Source: Paenibacillus sp. J5C2022
GTDB taxonomy: Bacteria; Bacillota; Bacilli; Paenibacillales; Paenibacillaceae
DNA: 38,760 nucleotides
Direction: 5' to 3'
Assembly: GCF_025567625.1 (NCBI RefSeq)
Contig: NZ_JAOQJC010000059.1
Span: 1 to 38,760, forward strand
The translations under genes and the position numbers were made by a program. The notes beneath the pieces were generated by a model. It was not told the origin of the DNA. It worked only from the letters and a program-made list of their open reading frames with translations, and did not search any database. Numbering within the stretch: position 1 is the first letter of the stretch; the number at the start of each line of letters is the position of its first letter. Shown one piece after another: positions 26,922 to 36,025 of the stretch.

Positions 26922-27899
26922 ATGAATACACGCACCGCAAACGGCGGTGATGCGATTACCGGAGCAGCGCTGCTGCACAAGCCCGAGCGGCAGAAAGCAA
27001 GATGGCGAATCCAGCTGTGGAAGAGCCGATATATTTATCTGTTTGTGCTGCCGGGCACGCTCTACTTCATCGTCTATAAGTACATTCCCTTGCTGGGCTC
27101 CGTAATCGCATTTCAAGAGTACAATCCGTTTCAAGGTTTCTTGAACAGCCCATGGGTCGGCTGGCAGCACTTTGCGCGCATCTTCGACAGCCCTGAAGTG
27201 ATCCGGGTATTATGGAACACGCTCACCTTGTCCTTCTTGCAGATTGCATTCGCGTTCCCGGTTCCCATCTTGCTGGCTTTGATGCTGAATGAAGTACGGC
27301 ATGACTGGTTCAAAAAAATCGTGCAATCCGTCATCTACTTGCCGCACTTTCTGTCCTGGGTCATCGTCATCAGCATCGCCACCTTCTTCCTGAAGAGCGA
27401 AGGCTTCGTCAATAAAGCGCTGTTCGCGATGTTCGGATGGGAAGCGATCCCGTTCCTGCAAATTCCATGGCTGTTTCAGCCGCTGCTCGTGCTGGAGGTT
27501 GTATGGAAGGAAGCCGGCTGGGGCACGATCGTCTTCCTCGCCGCGCTTGCCGGCGTCAATCCCGAGCTGTACGAAGCGGCGCTCGTCGACGGTGCCAGCC
27601 GCATGCGGCGCATATGGCATATTACGCTTCCCGCCATTCGCAGCACAATTGTCATTCTGCTCATCTTGCGGCTCGGCAATGTGCTGGACTCCGGGTTCGA
27701 ACAAATATTCCTTATGCTGAATCCGTTCGTGGAGGAAGTCGGCAACGTGCTGGATACGTACGTATTCTTCAAAGGGATCGAGCAAGCCGATTTCAGCTTC
27801 GCTACGGCCGTCGGCCTGTTCAAATCCGTCATCGGCTTCATTCTGATCGTCGCGGCCAACCGGCTTGCCAAGCGATTCGGCGAGGAAGGAATCTACTAA
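26922..27899 (+). CDS. ABC sugar transporter permease, LplB/YteP type (module B)
   Basis: 325 aa from ATG 26922 (MNTRTANGG), with AGGAGG 9 nt upstream. The open frame extends upstream through the repeat array to 26484, but nothing there looks coding. Family landmarks: YIYLFVLPGTLYFIVYKYIP (first helix), FPVPILLALMLNEVRHDWFK, QSVIYLPHFLSWVIVISI, the EAA loop EAALVDGASRMRRIWHITLP (about 224-243), and DSGFEQIFLMLNPFVEEVGN. It is clearly related to the module A permease at 21201-22163 but a distinct paralogue. First gene of a codirectional run of five genes on the plus strand; pairs with the permease that starts 19 nt after its stop. Confidence 0.92.
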   Translation: MNTRTANGGDAITGAALLHKPERQKARWRIQLWKSRYIYLFVLPGTLYFIVYKYIPLLGSVIAFQEYNPFQGFLNSPWVGWQHFARIFDSPEVIRVLWNTLTLSFLQIAFAFPVPILLALMLNEVRHDWFKKIVQSVIYLPHFLSWVIVISIATFFLKSEGFVNKALFAMFGWEAIPFLQIPWLFQPLLVLEVVWKEAGWGTIVFLAALAGVNPELYEAALVDGASRMRRIWHITLPAIRSTIVILLILRLGNVLDSGFEQIFLMLNPFVEEVGNVLDTYVFFKGIEQADFSFATAVGLFKSVIGFILIVAANRLAKRFGEEGIY

Positions 27900-27918
27900 T
27901 GATGGAGGTGCATAAGCC

Positions 27919-28782
27919 ATGCTGCACAAAACAGCGGGTGACCGCTTCATGGACGCACTCAATTGGTGCTTGCTCATTATTATAGCCGGGACGATGTTCT
28001 TCCCGTTCCTGCATATCTTCTCCGTCTCCTTCTCCACCATGACCAACTACCTGGAGCAGGACCTGATTATTTGGCCGAAGCAATGGGTCGCGGACGCCTA
28101 CGAGCATGTGCTGGGCAATGAGCGGTTCATCCGCTCTCTCTTCGTCACCGTGTACATTACGCTGATCGGTACCGTCATGAACCTGATCTTCACCGCGTCG
28201 ATGGCTTATGGACTCGCCAGACCCTTCTACGGACAGCGGACGCTGATGCTGATGGTGCTCTTCACCTTCCTGTTCTCGGCAGGCATCATTCCGTCTTATC
28301 TCGTCGTGAAGGCGACAGGCTTGATCGATACGATCTGGGCGCTCATTATTCCCGGCTTGATCAGCCCTTGGAATCTCATCGTCATTCGCCAGTTTTTCCG
28401 CCATATCCCCGCCGAGCTGCACGAATCGGCGACGGTGGACGGAGCGAACGAGCTGCGCATATTCCGCAGCATTATTCTGCCGCTCTCCAAGCCCGCCCTG
28501 GCCACGTTCGGCTTATTCTATGCCGTGCTGCACTGGAACAGCTACTTCGCCGGGGTGCTCTACCTGAACAAGCCTGAGCTATGGCCCATCCAAGTGCTGC
28601 TGAGGCAGATCGTCATCGTCCATGACACCAGCGCGCTTGCCGAGACGCTGGCTCCGTCCCCGCCGGCCGAGACGATTCAGATGGCTGCGGTGCTGCTGGC
28701 TACGCTGCCGATCCTGATCGTCTACCCGTTCCTGCAGAAGCACTTTGCCAAGGGGGTGATGCTGGGATCGGTGAAGGGCTGA
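27919..28782 (+). CDS. ABC sugar transporter permease, LplC/YtcP type (module B)
   Basis: 287 aa with GGAGGTG about 10 nt before the ATG. Hydrophobic segments include LLIIIAGTMFFPFLHIFSVS and YGLARPFYGQRTLMLMVLFT. The EAA loop is ESATVDGANELRIFRSIILP (about 172-191), and the ending KHFAKGVMLGSVKG is diagnostic of the subfamily. It forms the heterodimeric channel with the preceding permease. It differs enough from the module A counterpart to indicate an older paralogue rather than a recent duplication. No ATP-binding subunit is encoded nearby. Confidence 0.92.
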   Translation: MLHKTAGDRFMDALNWCLLIIIAGTMFFPFLHIFSVSFSTMTNYLEQDLIIWPKQWVADAYEHVLGNERFIRSLFVTVYITLIGTVMNLIFTASMAYGLARPFYGQRTLMLMVLFTFLFSAGIIPSYLVVKATGLIDTIWALIIPGLISPWNLIVIRQFFRHIPAELHESATVDGANELRIFRSIILPLSKPALATFGLFYAVLHWNSYFAGVLYLNKPELWPIQVLLRQIVIVHDTSALAETLAPSPPAETIQMAAVLLATLPILIVYPFLQKHFAKGVMLGSVKG

Positions 28783-28841
28783 GCGGCCCGATGTAGAAGT
28801 TCATTTATACACACTTTCAGACCAAGGAGGCACTGCTTACT

Positions 28842-30452
28842 ATGCAGAACAAAAAAAGACTGGTCCTGCTTCTCGCCTTATCCCTGTCGCTAACGGCTGC
28901 GGCCTGCAGCAACAGCAATGAACCTGTCCCCACATCCCAGCCTGCACCCCAGAATGACAGTGGACAGAAGCAGGCAGAGGAAACGAATACCCCGGAGAAG
29001 CCGGTCGATATTAGCTACCTGAGCTTCGCATACAATATCTTCCCCGATCCCGGCGGCAACGGTGTAGATATGATCAGAGAAAAGTTCAATGCCAATATCG
29101 ACTCCCAATTCGTGCAGGCGTCCGACTTCAACAACAAGCTGTCCGTGCTGATGGCGTCCGGAGACATGCCGGATACGGTATTCATTACCGGCTCCAGCAA
29201 CAATTATGTGAAGTGGGCAAGGCAAGGCGCCTTCCTCCCGCTCAACGATTACATTGACGACTATGAGACATTCCGACTCGTGCCGGACGTCGTATGGGAT
29301 CAGATCGCCGTCGACGGCAACATCTACAGCATACCGGGCTACGCGCCCACCTATACGTTCAGCGGCATCATCAGACAGGACTGGCTGGATCAGCTGCAGC
29401 TGGATATGCCCACCAATTATGAGGAGCTGAAGCAGGTTGCCATCGCCTTCGCGAAGAATGATCCCGACAACAACGGCGAAGACGATACATACGGCATCGC
29501 GCTCGGCATGAATATCCGGCCGGATTACGCCATGGGGGCATTCTGGTCGACTGCCTGGTATCACAAGGACGAAGAGGGACAGTACATTCCCGGCATCATC
29601 AGTCCCGGCCGCAAGGAAGTGATCCAGACGCTGGCAGAGGCTTATGCGGAGGGAGGCGTGACGAAGGATTTCGCGGTACTTAACTCTTCTCAGACGGCGA
29701 AGGAATTTTTCTCCGGCAAGGCCGGCATCTATATCGGGGTGCCGCACGGCATGAACGAGAGCGAATTCGTCGCCTTCAAGCAGACGCATCCTCAAGCGGA
29801 AGTGGCGCCTATACCGTTCTTCGTTGCCCCTGACGGCTCGCAAGGCGGCTATAAGGCTCCGGGCTACGTCGGGTTGACAACATTGTCCGGCAAGCTGAAG
29901 GATAATCCCGAGAAGGTGAAGAAAATATTGGAGATCGTCGACTATGGCAGAACATTCATCCCGATCGAAGAGCGCACGGCGGACAACGAGCGGTTCGACT
30001 GGCTGTTCGGCGGAGAAGGCATCGGCTACGATATGGAGGACGGCAAAGCCGTACTGAAATCCGGCGAGGAATCCAATACGCCGATTCAATATATGCTGGC
30101 CCGTCACGAGTATTGGAAGCCGTGGGCTCCGAACAACGAGGCGAACCAATTCGCCAAGACGCTGTATACGGACCCCGATATGCGGAAGCTCGCAACAGCG
30201 ATCGAAGAGATGGAGCTGCAGTACAACAAGACGCCGTACGACAATCCCGTGCTTGGCATCTTCTCCGAGACGGCAGCGACGAAGGGCGGTGAGATTGACA
30301 AGTTCATCATCGGGGAACAGATCAAGATGATAGCGGGCCAACGTCCGTTATCGGATTGGGACGACATAGTCGAGGAATGGAAGGCAAGAGGCGGCACGCA
30401 AATTATCCAGGAAATGAACGATGGCATCCAAGCGCGGCAAGCCGCGAAATAA
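28842..30452 (+). CDS. Extracellular oligosaccharide-binding lipoprotein, LplA/YtcQ type (module B)
   Basis: 536 aa. AAGGAGG lies 11 nt before the ATG. The signal peptide ends LTAAAC (Cys22), then a Pro/Gln/Glu linker to about 50. Binding-domain landmarks are ISYLSFAYNIFPDPGGNGVD, KLSVLMASGDMPDTVFITG, IIRQDWLDQLQLDMPTNYEE, and a calcium-loop-like NDPDNNGEDDTYGIALG (about 206-222). It is the receptor of the module B importer, and 33 nt later the Tat-exported beta-helix protein begins, so receptor and enzyme are probably co-expressed. Its ligand is unknown; the enzyme suggests acidic or branched polysaccharide fragments. Confidence 0.9.
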   Translation: MQNKKRLVLLLALSLSLTAAACSNSNEPVPTSQPAPQNDSGQKQAEETNTPEKPVDISYLSFAYNIFPDPGGNGVDMIREKFNANIDSQFVQASDFNNKLSVLMASGDMPDTVFITGSSNNYVKWARQGAFLPLNDYIDDYETFRLVPDVVWDQIAVDGNIYSIPGYAPTYTFSGIIRQDWLDQLQLDMPTNYEELKQVAIAFAKNDPDNNGEDDTYGIALGMNIRPDYAMGAFWSTAWYHKDEEGQYIPGIISPGRKEVIQTLAEAYAEGGVTKDFAVLNSSQTAKEFFSGKAGIYIGVPHGMNESEFVAFKQTHPQAEVAPIPFFVAPDGSQGGYKAPGYVGLTTLSGKLKDNPEKVKKILEIVDYGRTFIPIEERTADNERFDWLFGGEGIGYDMEDGKAVLKSGEESNTPIQYMLARHEYWKPWAPNNEANQFAKTLYTDPDMRKLATAIEEMELQYNKTPYDNPVLGIFSETAATKGGEIDKFIIGEQIKMIAGQRPLSDWDDIVEEWKARGGTQIIQEMNDGIQARQAAK

Positions 30453-30485
30453 GTCAGCTTTCATGAAGGAGAGGAGCGGTGCAAG

Positions 30486-33029
30486 ATGAGCAAGAAGCAA
30501 TGGCAGGAAGAAGCGGAAGCACAGCAGTTGTTGGATAGCGAGGAACAGCATACGGAGCTGCAAAATGAGCAAAGGGACACCCCTTTGCTCCTGAGCAGAA
30601 GGAAGATGCTGGCGGCGCTTGGCGCCGCCGGTGTAACATTGGCTGCCGGAAGCTGGCTGCAAGCTTCAGCGGCAAGCGCCAAGACAGTCGGCGAATCCAC
30701 TTATGGCCCGGGTACCGGCTTGGAGGACCTGGTTGGTCTGGATGATGGGCTGCTGGCGACGACCGGACACCCCAAATTCCTGACGATGGAAGCCGACCTG
30801 TACGATGTGAAGCGGAATGGCGCCGTTGGCGACGGCATAACAGACGATACTGCCGCGATTCAAAATACGATCGCTGAGGCAGCCGCCGCGGGCGGCGGCA
30901 CGGTCTACTTCCCGGTGGGAGGCGTCTACAGAATCACTGCAACGCTCGTCATCCCCGCCGGCGTCGCGCTCGCCTCCCAGGCTGCCAGAGCGACCATTGC
31001 CGCAGCAGCCCCCTTCACTGGGGATCATATGCTGGAGTGGATCGGCTCCGCAGGCAGCAGAGTAAGCGATCTTATCGTCGACGGGAACGGACTGCTGCCG
31101 AAAGCGCTGCTCTATTGGCATAATTGCCAGCGAGTCTTCATCGAGCATGTCGACCTTCTCAACAATCCGGTTCGTTACTCCGCTCTGGTCCGAGTCGAAG
31201 AGAGTACGAATGTGACCATAACCGGATGCAGGCTGGACAACGGCTATATCGGCATGGACATTCGGCAGAACAATAGCCATCTGACGATCCAGCAGTGCGA
31301 GATTGCCCATATTCAGCAGACCGCGATTCGCGTCAGCGGCGACGAGACGACTCGCACGGACCACTCCACCATCCGCCACTGTAAAATTCATACGATCGTC
31401 GGAACGCCCGGCACGCATGTCATGTATCCCATCTACTATACCTGCAACAAGAAGAATAACAAGCATCGCTCCGTCCATATTCTGTACAACGAAGTTATTG
31501 GCAACGGGCTCGCCTACTCGCAAGGCGGGAATGCGGATATGCTGGCCCTGTACGACATCGACGACGGCATCGTCAGCGGCAATATCGTGGTGTCCGGCGG
31601 CGACGTCGGCGTCTCGCTCAGCCGCAGCTCTAATGTGACGGTATCGGATAACGTAGCGGCCTACAACAATACCGTGGGCATCGGCGTGTGGACCTCGGTC
31701 GACTGCACCGTCACCGGCAACATCGTCTACAACAATTATCAGAATTACGGCGGCATACTCACCGCTTATCCGCGCGGCGGCATTCGAATCAACGGCGACG
31801 CAACGGGACTGCCCTGCGAGAATGTCTCTGTCGTCGGGAACCGGTGCTACGACAATCAACCGCAGAAAACGCAAGATTACGGCATATTCGTCGAAGGGCG
31901 CGCGTCCAACGTGCATATTGGCGCCAATCAGTTAAGCGGCAATCGGGACGGGATGCTTAGGAGCGCAACGGCTGACGTGCATCTCTCCTTCACGATCAGC
32001 GCCGACGCGCCTCCTTCGGAAGGGTATTGGGAGAAAGGCATGATCGTCGTTCCCCGCCAAGCCGGCAGCGGCATACTGCACTGGATATGCACCGCCGCAG
32101 GGACTCCCGGCCAGTGGCAAGCCGTAGCGGCGGAGGAAGCCGTCGATCGGAACGTGTATATGCAGAAGATCAACGATACGCAATTCCATATCTGGATGAA
32201 GAGCGACAGGAGCGTTCGCTGGGCCCGTTATCACTTCCGCAGGCTGACAAGCGCAGCGACGAATCTGGATGCCTGGCGAATATTCAAGGTTGAAGCCGTC
32301 GATCTGGCGGAAGCGAATCCGCTCCTGGGCACGACCGAGAACGATGTGCTTGCCGTCACGACAACGGGCTCCAACTTCGAATACGCCATCAAGCTTGACG
32401 GTGCGCCCGACTTCTTCGGCGGCCTGCACGGCGATGAACAGCTGCAGCAGATTGCATTCATACGCGACGGAACGCTCGTACCGTTAGCCGAGTGGAGCGG
32501 AATAACCGCCTGCGACCGGCTGGAGATTGTCCAGCATACGGTTATGTACAACCCTTCCCTGCCGGCAAGCAAGACCGGAGATATGCATGCGAGATATATT
32601 TTCTCGGGCGGCGAATGGGACTTGCACTGGAAGTTCATATGGGCAGGAGCCTATACGGTAACATTGGCATACGGGGCTATGCTGCCCGCCGTCCGGAGCA
32701 GCGATGTGAGTAGCCGCTTCCGTTACATCGACGAAGCCTATGAGTATGACATCAGCACGGCTTACCATGGCGCTCCCGGCAAGAACAGCTACGGAGTTGT
32801 CACCTACAATGCCGTCAACGGCCTGGACTTGTCCGTTGAATTGACGGACACCGCATTCTTCAATCAATATGCGGCGACTGCCGGGAAAGGGATCTGGGTA
32901 TACGGAGGAACAGCCTACAACAAGATATACCCATCCAGAGTGTATACACCGCATACGGAAGCGGTTGCGGCGAATCAGATATGGCATCTGTCTGCGAAGT
33001 ATCGCGTCGGCTTCCGTGCGGACAGCTAA
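30486..33029 (+). CDS. Tat-exported beta-helix polysaccharide-active protein with phage-tailspike-like C-terminal part
   Basis: 847 aa, GAGGAG upstream of the ATG. A long N-region precedes SRRKMLAALGAAGVTLAAG (RR at 38-39), a twin-arginine signal. At about 105-150 YDVKRNGAVGDGITDDTAAI and then GGGTVYFPVGGVYRI are the classic start of the Pectate_lyase_3 fold, the same as in phage tailspikes and exopolygalacturonases. NN-rich beta-helix coils run to about 500. Then YWEKGMIVVP (about 515) and GILHWICTAAGTPGQW resemble the beta-prism segment of phage tail and spike proteins, followed by a roughly 300-residue beta-rich region I do not recognise. It likely acts on a pectic or capsule-like polymer outside the cell. 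The lyase or hydrolase residues cannot be identified by eye. It lies between the binding protein and the regulator of module B. Confidence 0.75.
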   Translation: MSKKQWQEEAEAQQLLDSEEQHTELQNEQRDTPLLLSRRKMLAALGAAGVTLAAGSWLQASAASAKTVGESTYGPGTGLEDLVGLDDGLLATTGHPKFLTMEADLYDVKRNGAVGDGITDDTAAIQNTIAEAAAAGGGTVYFPVGGVYRITATLVIPAGVALASQAARATIAAAAPFTGDHMLEWIGSAGSRVSDLIVDGNGLLPKALLYWHNCQRVFIEHVDLLNNPVRYSALVRVEESTNVTITGCRLDNGYIGMDIRQNNSHLTIQQCEIAHIQQTAIRVSGDETTRTDHSTIRHCKIHTIVGTPGTHVMYPIYYTCNKKNNKHRSVHILYNEVIGNGLAYSQGGNADMLALYDIDDGIVSGNIVVSGGDVGVSLSRSSNVTVSDNVAAYNNTVGIGVWTSVDCTVTGNIVYNNYQNYGGILTAYPRGGIRINGDATGLPCENVSVVGNRCYDNQPQKTQDYGIFVEGRASNVHIGANQLSGNRDGMLRSATADVHLSFTISADAPPSEGYWEKGMIVVPRQAGSGILHWICTAAGTPGQWQAVAAEEAVDRNVYMQKINDTQFHIWMKSDRSVRWARYHFRRLTSAATNLDAWRIFKVEAVDLAEANPLLGTTENDVLAVTTTGSNFEYAIKLDGAPDFFGGLHGDEQLQQIAFIRDGTLVPLAEWSGITACDRLEIVQHTVMYNPSLPASKTGDMHARYIFSGGEWDLHWKFIWAGAYTVTLAYGAMLPAVRSSDVSSRFRYIDEAYEYDISTAYHGAPGKNSYGVVTYNAVNGLDLSVELTDTAFFNQYAATAGKGIWVYGGTAYNKIYPSRVYTPHTEAVAANQIWHLSAKYRVGFRADS

Positions 33030-33050
33030 TCGGCGGCTTGCCGGCTCATG

Positions 33051-33068
33051 TTGACAGAAATCGTTTAC
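33051..33068 (+). promoter_or_regulatory. TTGACA and operator-like site upstream of the second membrane regulator
   Basis: TTGACA (33051-33056) is a consensus -35, directly followed by GAAATCGTTTAC (33057-33068). The latter matches the LacI-type core GAAATCGATTTC at 10 of 12 positions and also approximates a cre site. A matching -10 is weak (CATTTT, 18-nt spacer). It lies 61 nt before the start codon. Confidence 0.35.
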
Positions 33069-33128
33069 CCCCAGCATTTTCCTATGGTAGGATAGTAGGA
33101 CATTGACTCGGAAAGGATGGGATGCAGG

Positions 33129-35441
33129 ATGCGGCGGTCGCCACTGCGCTATCGGCTAACGTTCAAGCAAAGTCTGCTGCTCTATTCCATTCTGCTTAGC
33201 GTGCTTCCTGTACTGCTGCTCGGTTACATCTTCTCGCAGTTGTCCTCCGGAAGCATTCGGGAAGAAGTCGACCGGACTCATGCCGTCCTGCTGCAGCAGA
33301 TGGAGTATCAGGTGGATACGATGCTGGCCGATTTGGAAAGCGCTTCAATTCGGATTGCCGATGACCTGATCATTCAGAAGTCGCTGCGGCTCGGCATCTC
33401 CATGACCGAACCTGAGCCGCTGGCTGTTACGCTGGATATGCTGGAGACGATTCAACAGTACAGAAGCTATGCCGACATCGCATTCGATATATCGCTCGTC
33501 TATTCCCGGTACGATACCGTCTACTCCAACGCTTCGGATCGCAACGGCTTGTCGCCGCAGCATGAATCGCCTCACTATGAGCTGATCCGTTCCGTTACGG
33601 CGGCCAATATGAGCTCATTCGTCGTACCGCCCTATACGCGCCAGGATCAGCATGATCTGCTGCTTGTCAGGCCGATCGGCGTGTCCGAATTGGACGGCAT
33701 TCTCATACTGGAGGTAAGCAGGGAAGCGATCGATGAATACTTCGAGCATCTGCCTATCCCGTCCATGAGCAAAATGATGGTGCTGGATGAAGAAGGCCGG
33801 ATTGTCATCAGTACAGATCGAAGGGAGAGCGGCCATAAGCTCTCCCCTACCTCCCTCTGGTACGGCGTCTGGTCGGGCGAGAGAAGTCCGCGGGAGGAAA
33901 TAAAGACGTTGGATGGCGACTTCACTGTGTCCCTGCATCCATCCGCCTTCAAAAATTGGTCTTACCTCGTCATTACGCCTTCCGACGAGCTTAATGGGAA
34001 AGCTATGCTGATGAAACGCACGACATGGGCGGTTGCCGGCGGACTGATTGCACTCTGGCTCGCCATTGCGATTATCGGCTCCAACCGTCTCTATTCCCCG
34101 CTGGATCAGCTGCTTCGGAGGCTGCCTCGCAGTAAGGAAACGGGCGAAGTCGGCGAATTGCGGCAGCTGGATTCTTATATGCAGCAAGTGCAGCGAACCA
34201 ACGAGCGTCTGGCAAGGCAAATTCACGAGCAGCTTCCCCGCATGCGGGAGGGCTTCTATCTGCAGCTGTTGCGAGGCGACATGACAAAGAAGGAATTGTC
34301 CGGCAAACTGGCTTCGTTGGAGCCTCCGCTCCGCGGCTACTGGTTCTACGTGCTGGCCGTCGAGGTGGACGACATTCCGGGATTCATGAAAACCTACAGC
34401 AACGGGCGCGACCGTGGGCTGATCATGTACGCGATGGCCAAGCTGATCGACGAGCTGTGCGAGCAGCTTCCTTCTTTCATTACGGCTGCGCCGCAGCTGG
34501 GCCGGATTGCCGGCATCGCCGGCATGAATGTAACGGATGATGATAGCGACCTGTTGGTTCAGCATTTCAGCGAAAGCATCCGAGATAACGTCCGCCAATA
34601 CTTCGGCCTTACCGTATCCGTAGCCATCAGCAAGCCATGCAAGGGCTACGGCTCTATTCATGAAGGCTATATGCAAGCGGCGGACTTGCTGGGCTACCGG
34701 CTGCTGCTTGGTCAGGATACTACGCTGATAGCGGGAATAACCGACAGTTCCGCCCAGCTAGCGCCGTCCAGCATGGAGCTTGTTGCTTGGCAGAAGCGAA
34801 TCGTCAGGTTAATTGGGACAGGAGAGCTGAAAGAAGCAGAGCGGCAAACGATCGAGCTGATCGACTCCATGCGCCAGTTGGTCACAAGCGCCAAGCCGAT
34901 TATCGGGCTGTTCGCCCATTTCATCGGGGAGATCGATCATCTGCTCAGGGAATCGGGCAATCCCATGAGTGAATTTTTGGCGGAGCAGCTGGAATGGCAC
35001 CTCTATCCCGCCTCCTCTGCCGAGCAGATCAAGGAATGCTTCCGTGAAGGAATATTCCCTGCCCTCCGACAGCACATCGAACATTTGAACGGGAACGGCA
35101 AGCAGAAGACTGTCCAGCAAATTCAGGAATATGTGGAGCGGCACTACGACACGGACCTGTCCCTGCAGCAAGTCGCGGATTATTGCGGGTTGTCGATCTA
35201 CCAGATCGGACGGCTGTTCAAGGATGAGCTGGGCACAACCTTCGTCGACTACGTCATCCAATACCGGGTAGCGAAGGCGAAGGAATGGCTGGTACATACG
35301 GAGATGCCGATCAAGGAGATTACGGAGCGGCTGCGTTATACGACGACACAGAACTTCTCCCGCATCTTCAAGCAAGTGACCGGCATGCCGCCAGGCCTCT
35401 ACCGGAACGAAGCCCGCAGCGGCGGGAAAGAGAGTTGTTAA
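33129..35441 (+). CDS. Membrane-anchored AraC-family regulator (module B)
   Basis: 770 aa from ATG 33129 (MRRSPLRYRLTF); an in-frame ATG at 33117 abuts its AAAGG and is less likely. TM1 is about 17-38 (LLLYSILLSVLPVLLLGYIF), the extracellular sensor about 40-295 carries a dCache-like MVLDEEGRIVIST, and TM2 is about 302-324 (TTWAVAGGLIALWLAIAIIG). A cytosolic linker follows, and an AraC double helix-turn-helix (LSLQQVADYCGLSIYQIGRL; PIKEITERLRYTTTQNFSRI; GMPPGLYR) closes it. The same plan as the regulator at 24180-26480, but the sensor is unrelated by eye. Codirectional with and downstream of the enzyme gene, with a possible own promoter. It probably controls module B in response to an extracellular ligand. 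Confidence 0.87.
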   Translation: MRRSPLRYRLTFKQSLLLYSILLSVLPVLLLGYIFSQLSSGSIREEVDRTHAVLLQQMEYQVDTMLADLESASIRIADDLIIQKSLRLGISMTEPEPLAVTLDMLETIQQYRSYADIAFDISLVYSRYDTVYSNASDRNGLSPQHESPHYELIRSVTAANMSSFVVPPYTRQDQHDLLLVRPIGVSELDGILILEVSREAIDEYFEHLPIPSMSKMMVLDEEGRIVISTDRRESGHKLSPTSLWYGVWSGERSPREEIKTLDGDFTVSLHPSAFKNWSYLVITPSDELNGKAMLMKRTTWAVAGGLIALWLAIAIIGSNRLYSPLDQLLRRLPRSKETGEVGELRQLDSYMQQVQRTNERLARQIHEQLPRMREGFYLQLLRGDMTKKELSGKLASLEPPLRGYWFYVLAVEVDDIPGFMKTYSNGRDRGLIMYAMAKLIDELCEQLPSFITAAPQLGRIAGIAGMNVTDDDSDLLVQHFSESIRDNVRQYFGLTVSVAISKPCKGYGSIHEGYMQAADLLGYRLLLGQDTTLIAGITDSSAQLAPSSMELVAWQKRIVRLIGTGELKEAERQTIELIDSMRQLVTSAKPIIGLFAHFIGEIDHLLRESGNPMSEFLAEQLEWHLYPASSAEQIKECFREGIFPALRQHIEHLNGNGKQKTVQQIQEYVERHYDTDLSLQQVADYCGLSIYQIGRLFKDELGTTFVDYVIQYRVAKAKEWLVHTEMPIKEITERLRYTTTQNFSRIFKQVTGMPPGLYRNEARSGGKESC

Positions 35442-35448
35442 TATCGGC

Positions 35449-35502
35449 AAAAAGATCGCTATCCAGCCTGTTTGTTTGTCACAGGTGGTCGGCGATCTTT
35501 TT
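35449..35502 (+). terminator. Rho-independent terminator after the module B regulator
   Basis: AAAAAGATCGC (35449-35459) pairs with GCGATCTTTTT (35492-35502); an inner CCTGT/ACAGG pair extends the stem. It begins 8 nt past the stop codon and ends in a T-run. Confidence 0.8.
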
Positions 35503-35559
35503 GATATTGCTTGCACCCTGGAATGATGCTCCCTAACCTGCGGGCCGAAAAAAAATTAT

Positions 35560-35700
35560 TTATGGACGAAGCTATCACCAATTTGCGGTAAACCAAATTT
35601 GAAATTCGATAAAGAGTCTGAAGAAGAATACAGAAACAGGTTAATAAATATTTTCAATCAAGAAGTTAGCGAAAAAATTTGTTGCTACTTAGGTCCAGTC
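35560..35700 (+). pseudogene. AT-rich ORF fragment of unknown origin
   Basis: One frame is open from upstream of 35560 and reads KFDKESEEEYRNRLINIF, then NQEVSEKICCYLGP, before running into the 113-bp repeat at about 35698. The composition is protein-like (acidic, helical) but there is no good start codon or ribosome-binding site, and I recognise no family. It is probably the remains of a gene disrupted by the repeat array; it could also be chance. Confidence 0.3.
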
Positions 35701-36022
35701 GGCACAAGGTACACTTGGCAGGGCTATGTGAGCAAAATGAGCGATAGCGCACACTTTTTTCTATTTTTCCGATTCTATGTGACCATTTTGAGCGATAGCT
35801 CCTACTTTTCGGCGGTACAAGGCACGCTTGGCGGGGCTATGTGAGCAAAATGAGCGATAGCGCACACTTTTTTCTATTTTTCCGATTCTATGTGACCATT
35901 TTGAGCGATAGCTCCTACTTTTCGGCGATACAAGGCACGCTTGGCGGGGCTATGTGAGCAAAATGAGCGATAGCGCACACTTTTTTCTATTTTTCCGATT
36001 CTATGTGACCATTTTGAGCGAT
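35698..36022. repeat. 113-bp tandem repeat, about three copies
   Basis: GGGCTATGTG starts copies at 35721, 35834 and 35947, exactly 113 bp apart, preceded by a diverged partial copy from about 35698. Copies 1 and 2 differ at one base; copy 3 breaks off near 36022. Each unit contains two near-identical 25-bp halves (CTATGTGAGCAAAATGAGCG and CTATGTGACCATTTTGAGCG, each followed by ATAGC) whose CAAAATG and CATTTTG cores are mutually complementary. Confidence 0.9.
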
Positions 36023-36025
36023 AGG

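Noticed and set aside
25797..26950. Long frames on both strands over the regulator 3' end and the second repeat array
   Set aside because: They are created by the 51-bp periodicity and by antisense reading of the AraC domain; no start signals.
28890..30341. A 483-codon minus-strand frame opposite the module B receptor
   Set aside because: Shadow of the lipoprotein; no family pattern and no ribosome-binding site.
35698..36022. Insertion-sequence remnant
   Set aside because: No transposase frame, terminal inverted repeats or target duplication; it is a simple tandem repeat.
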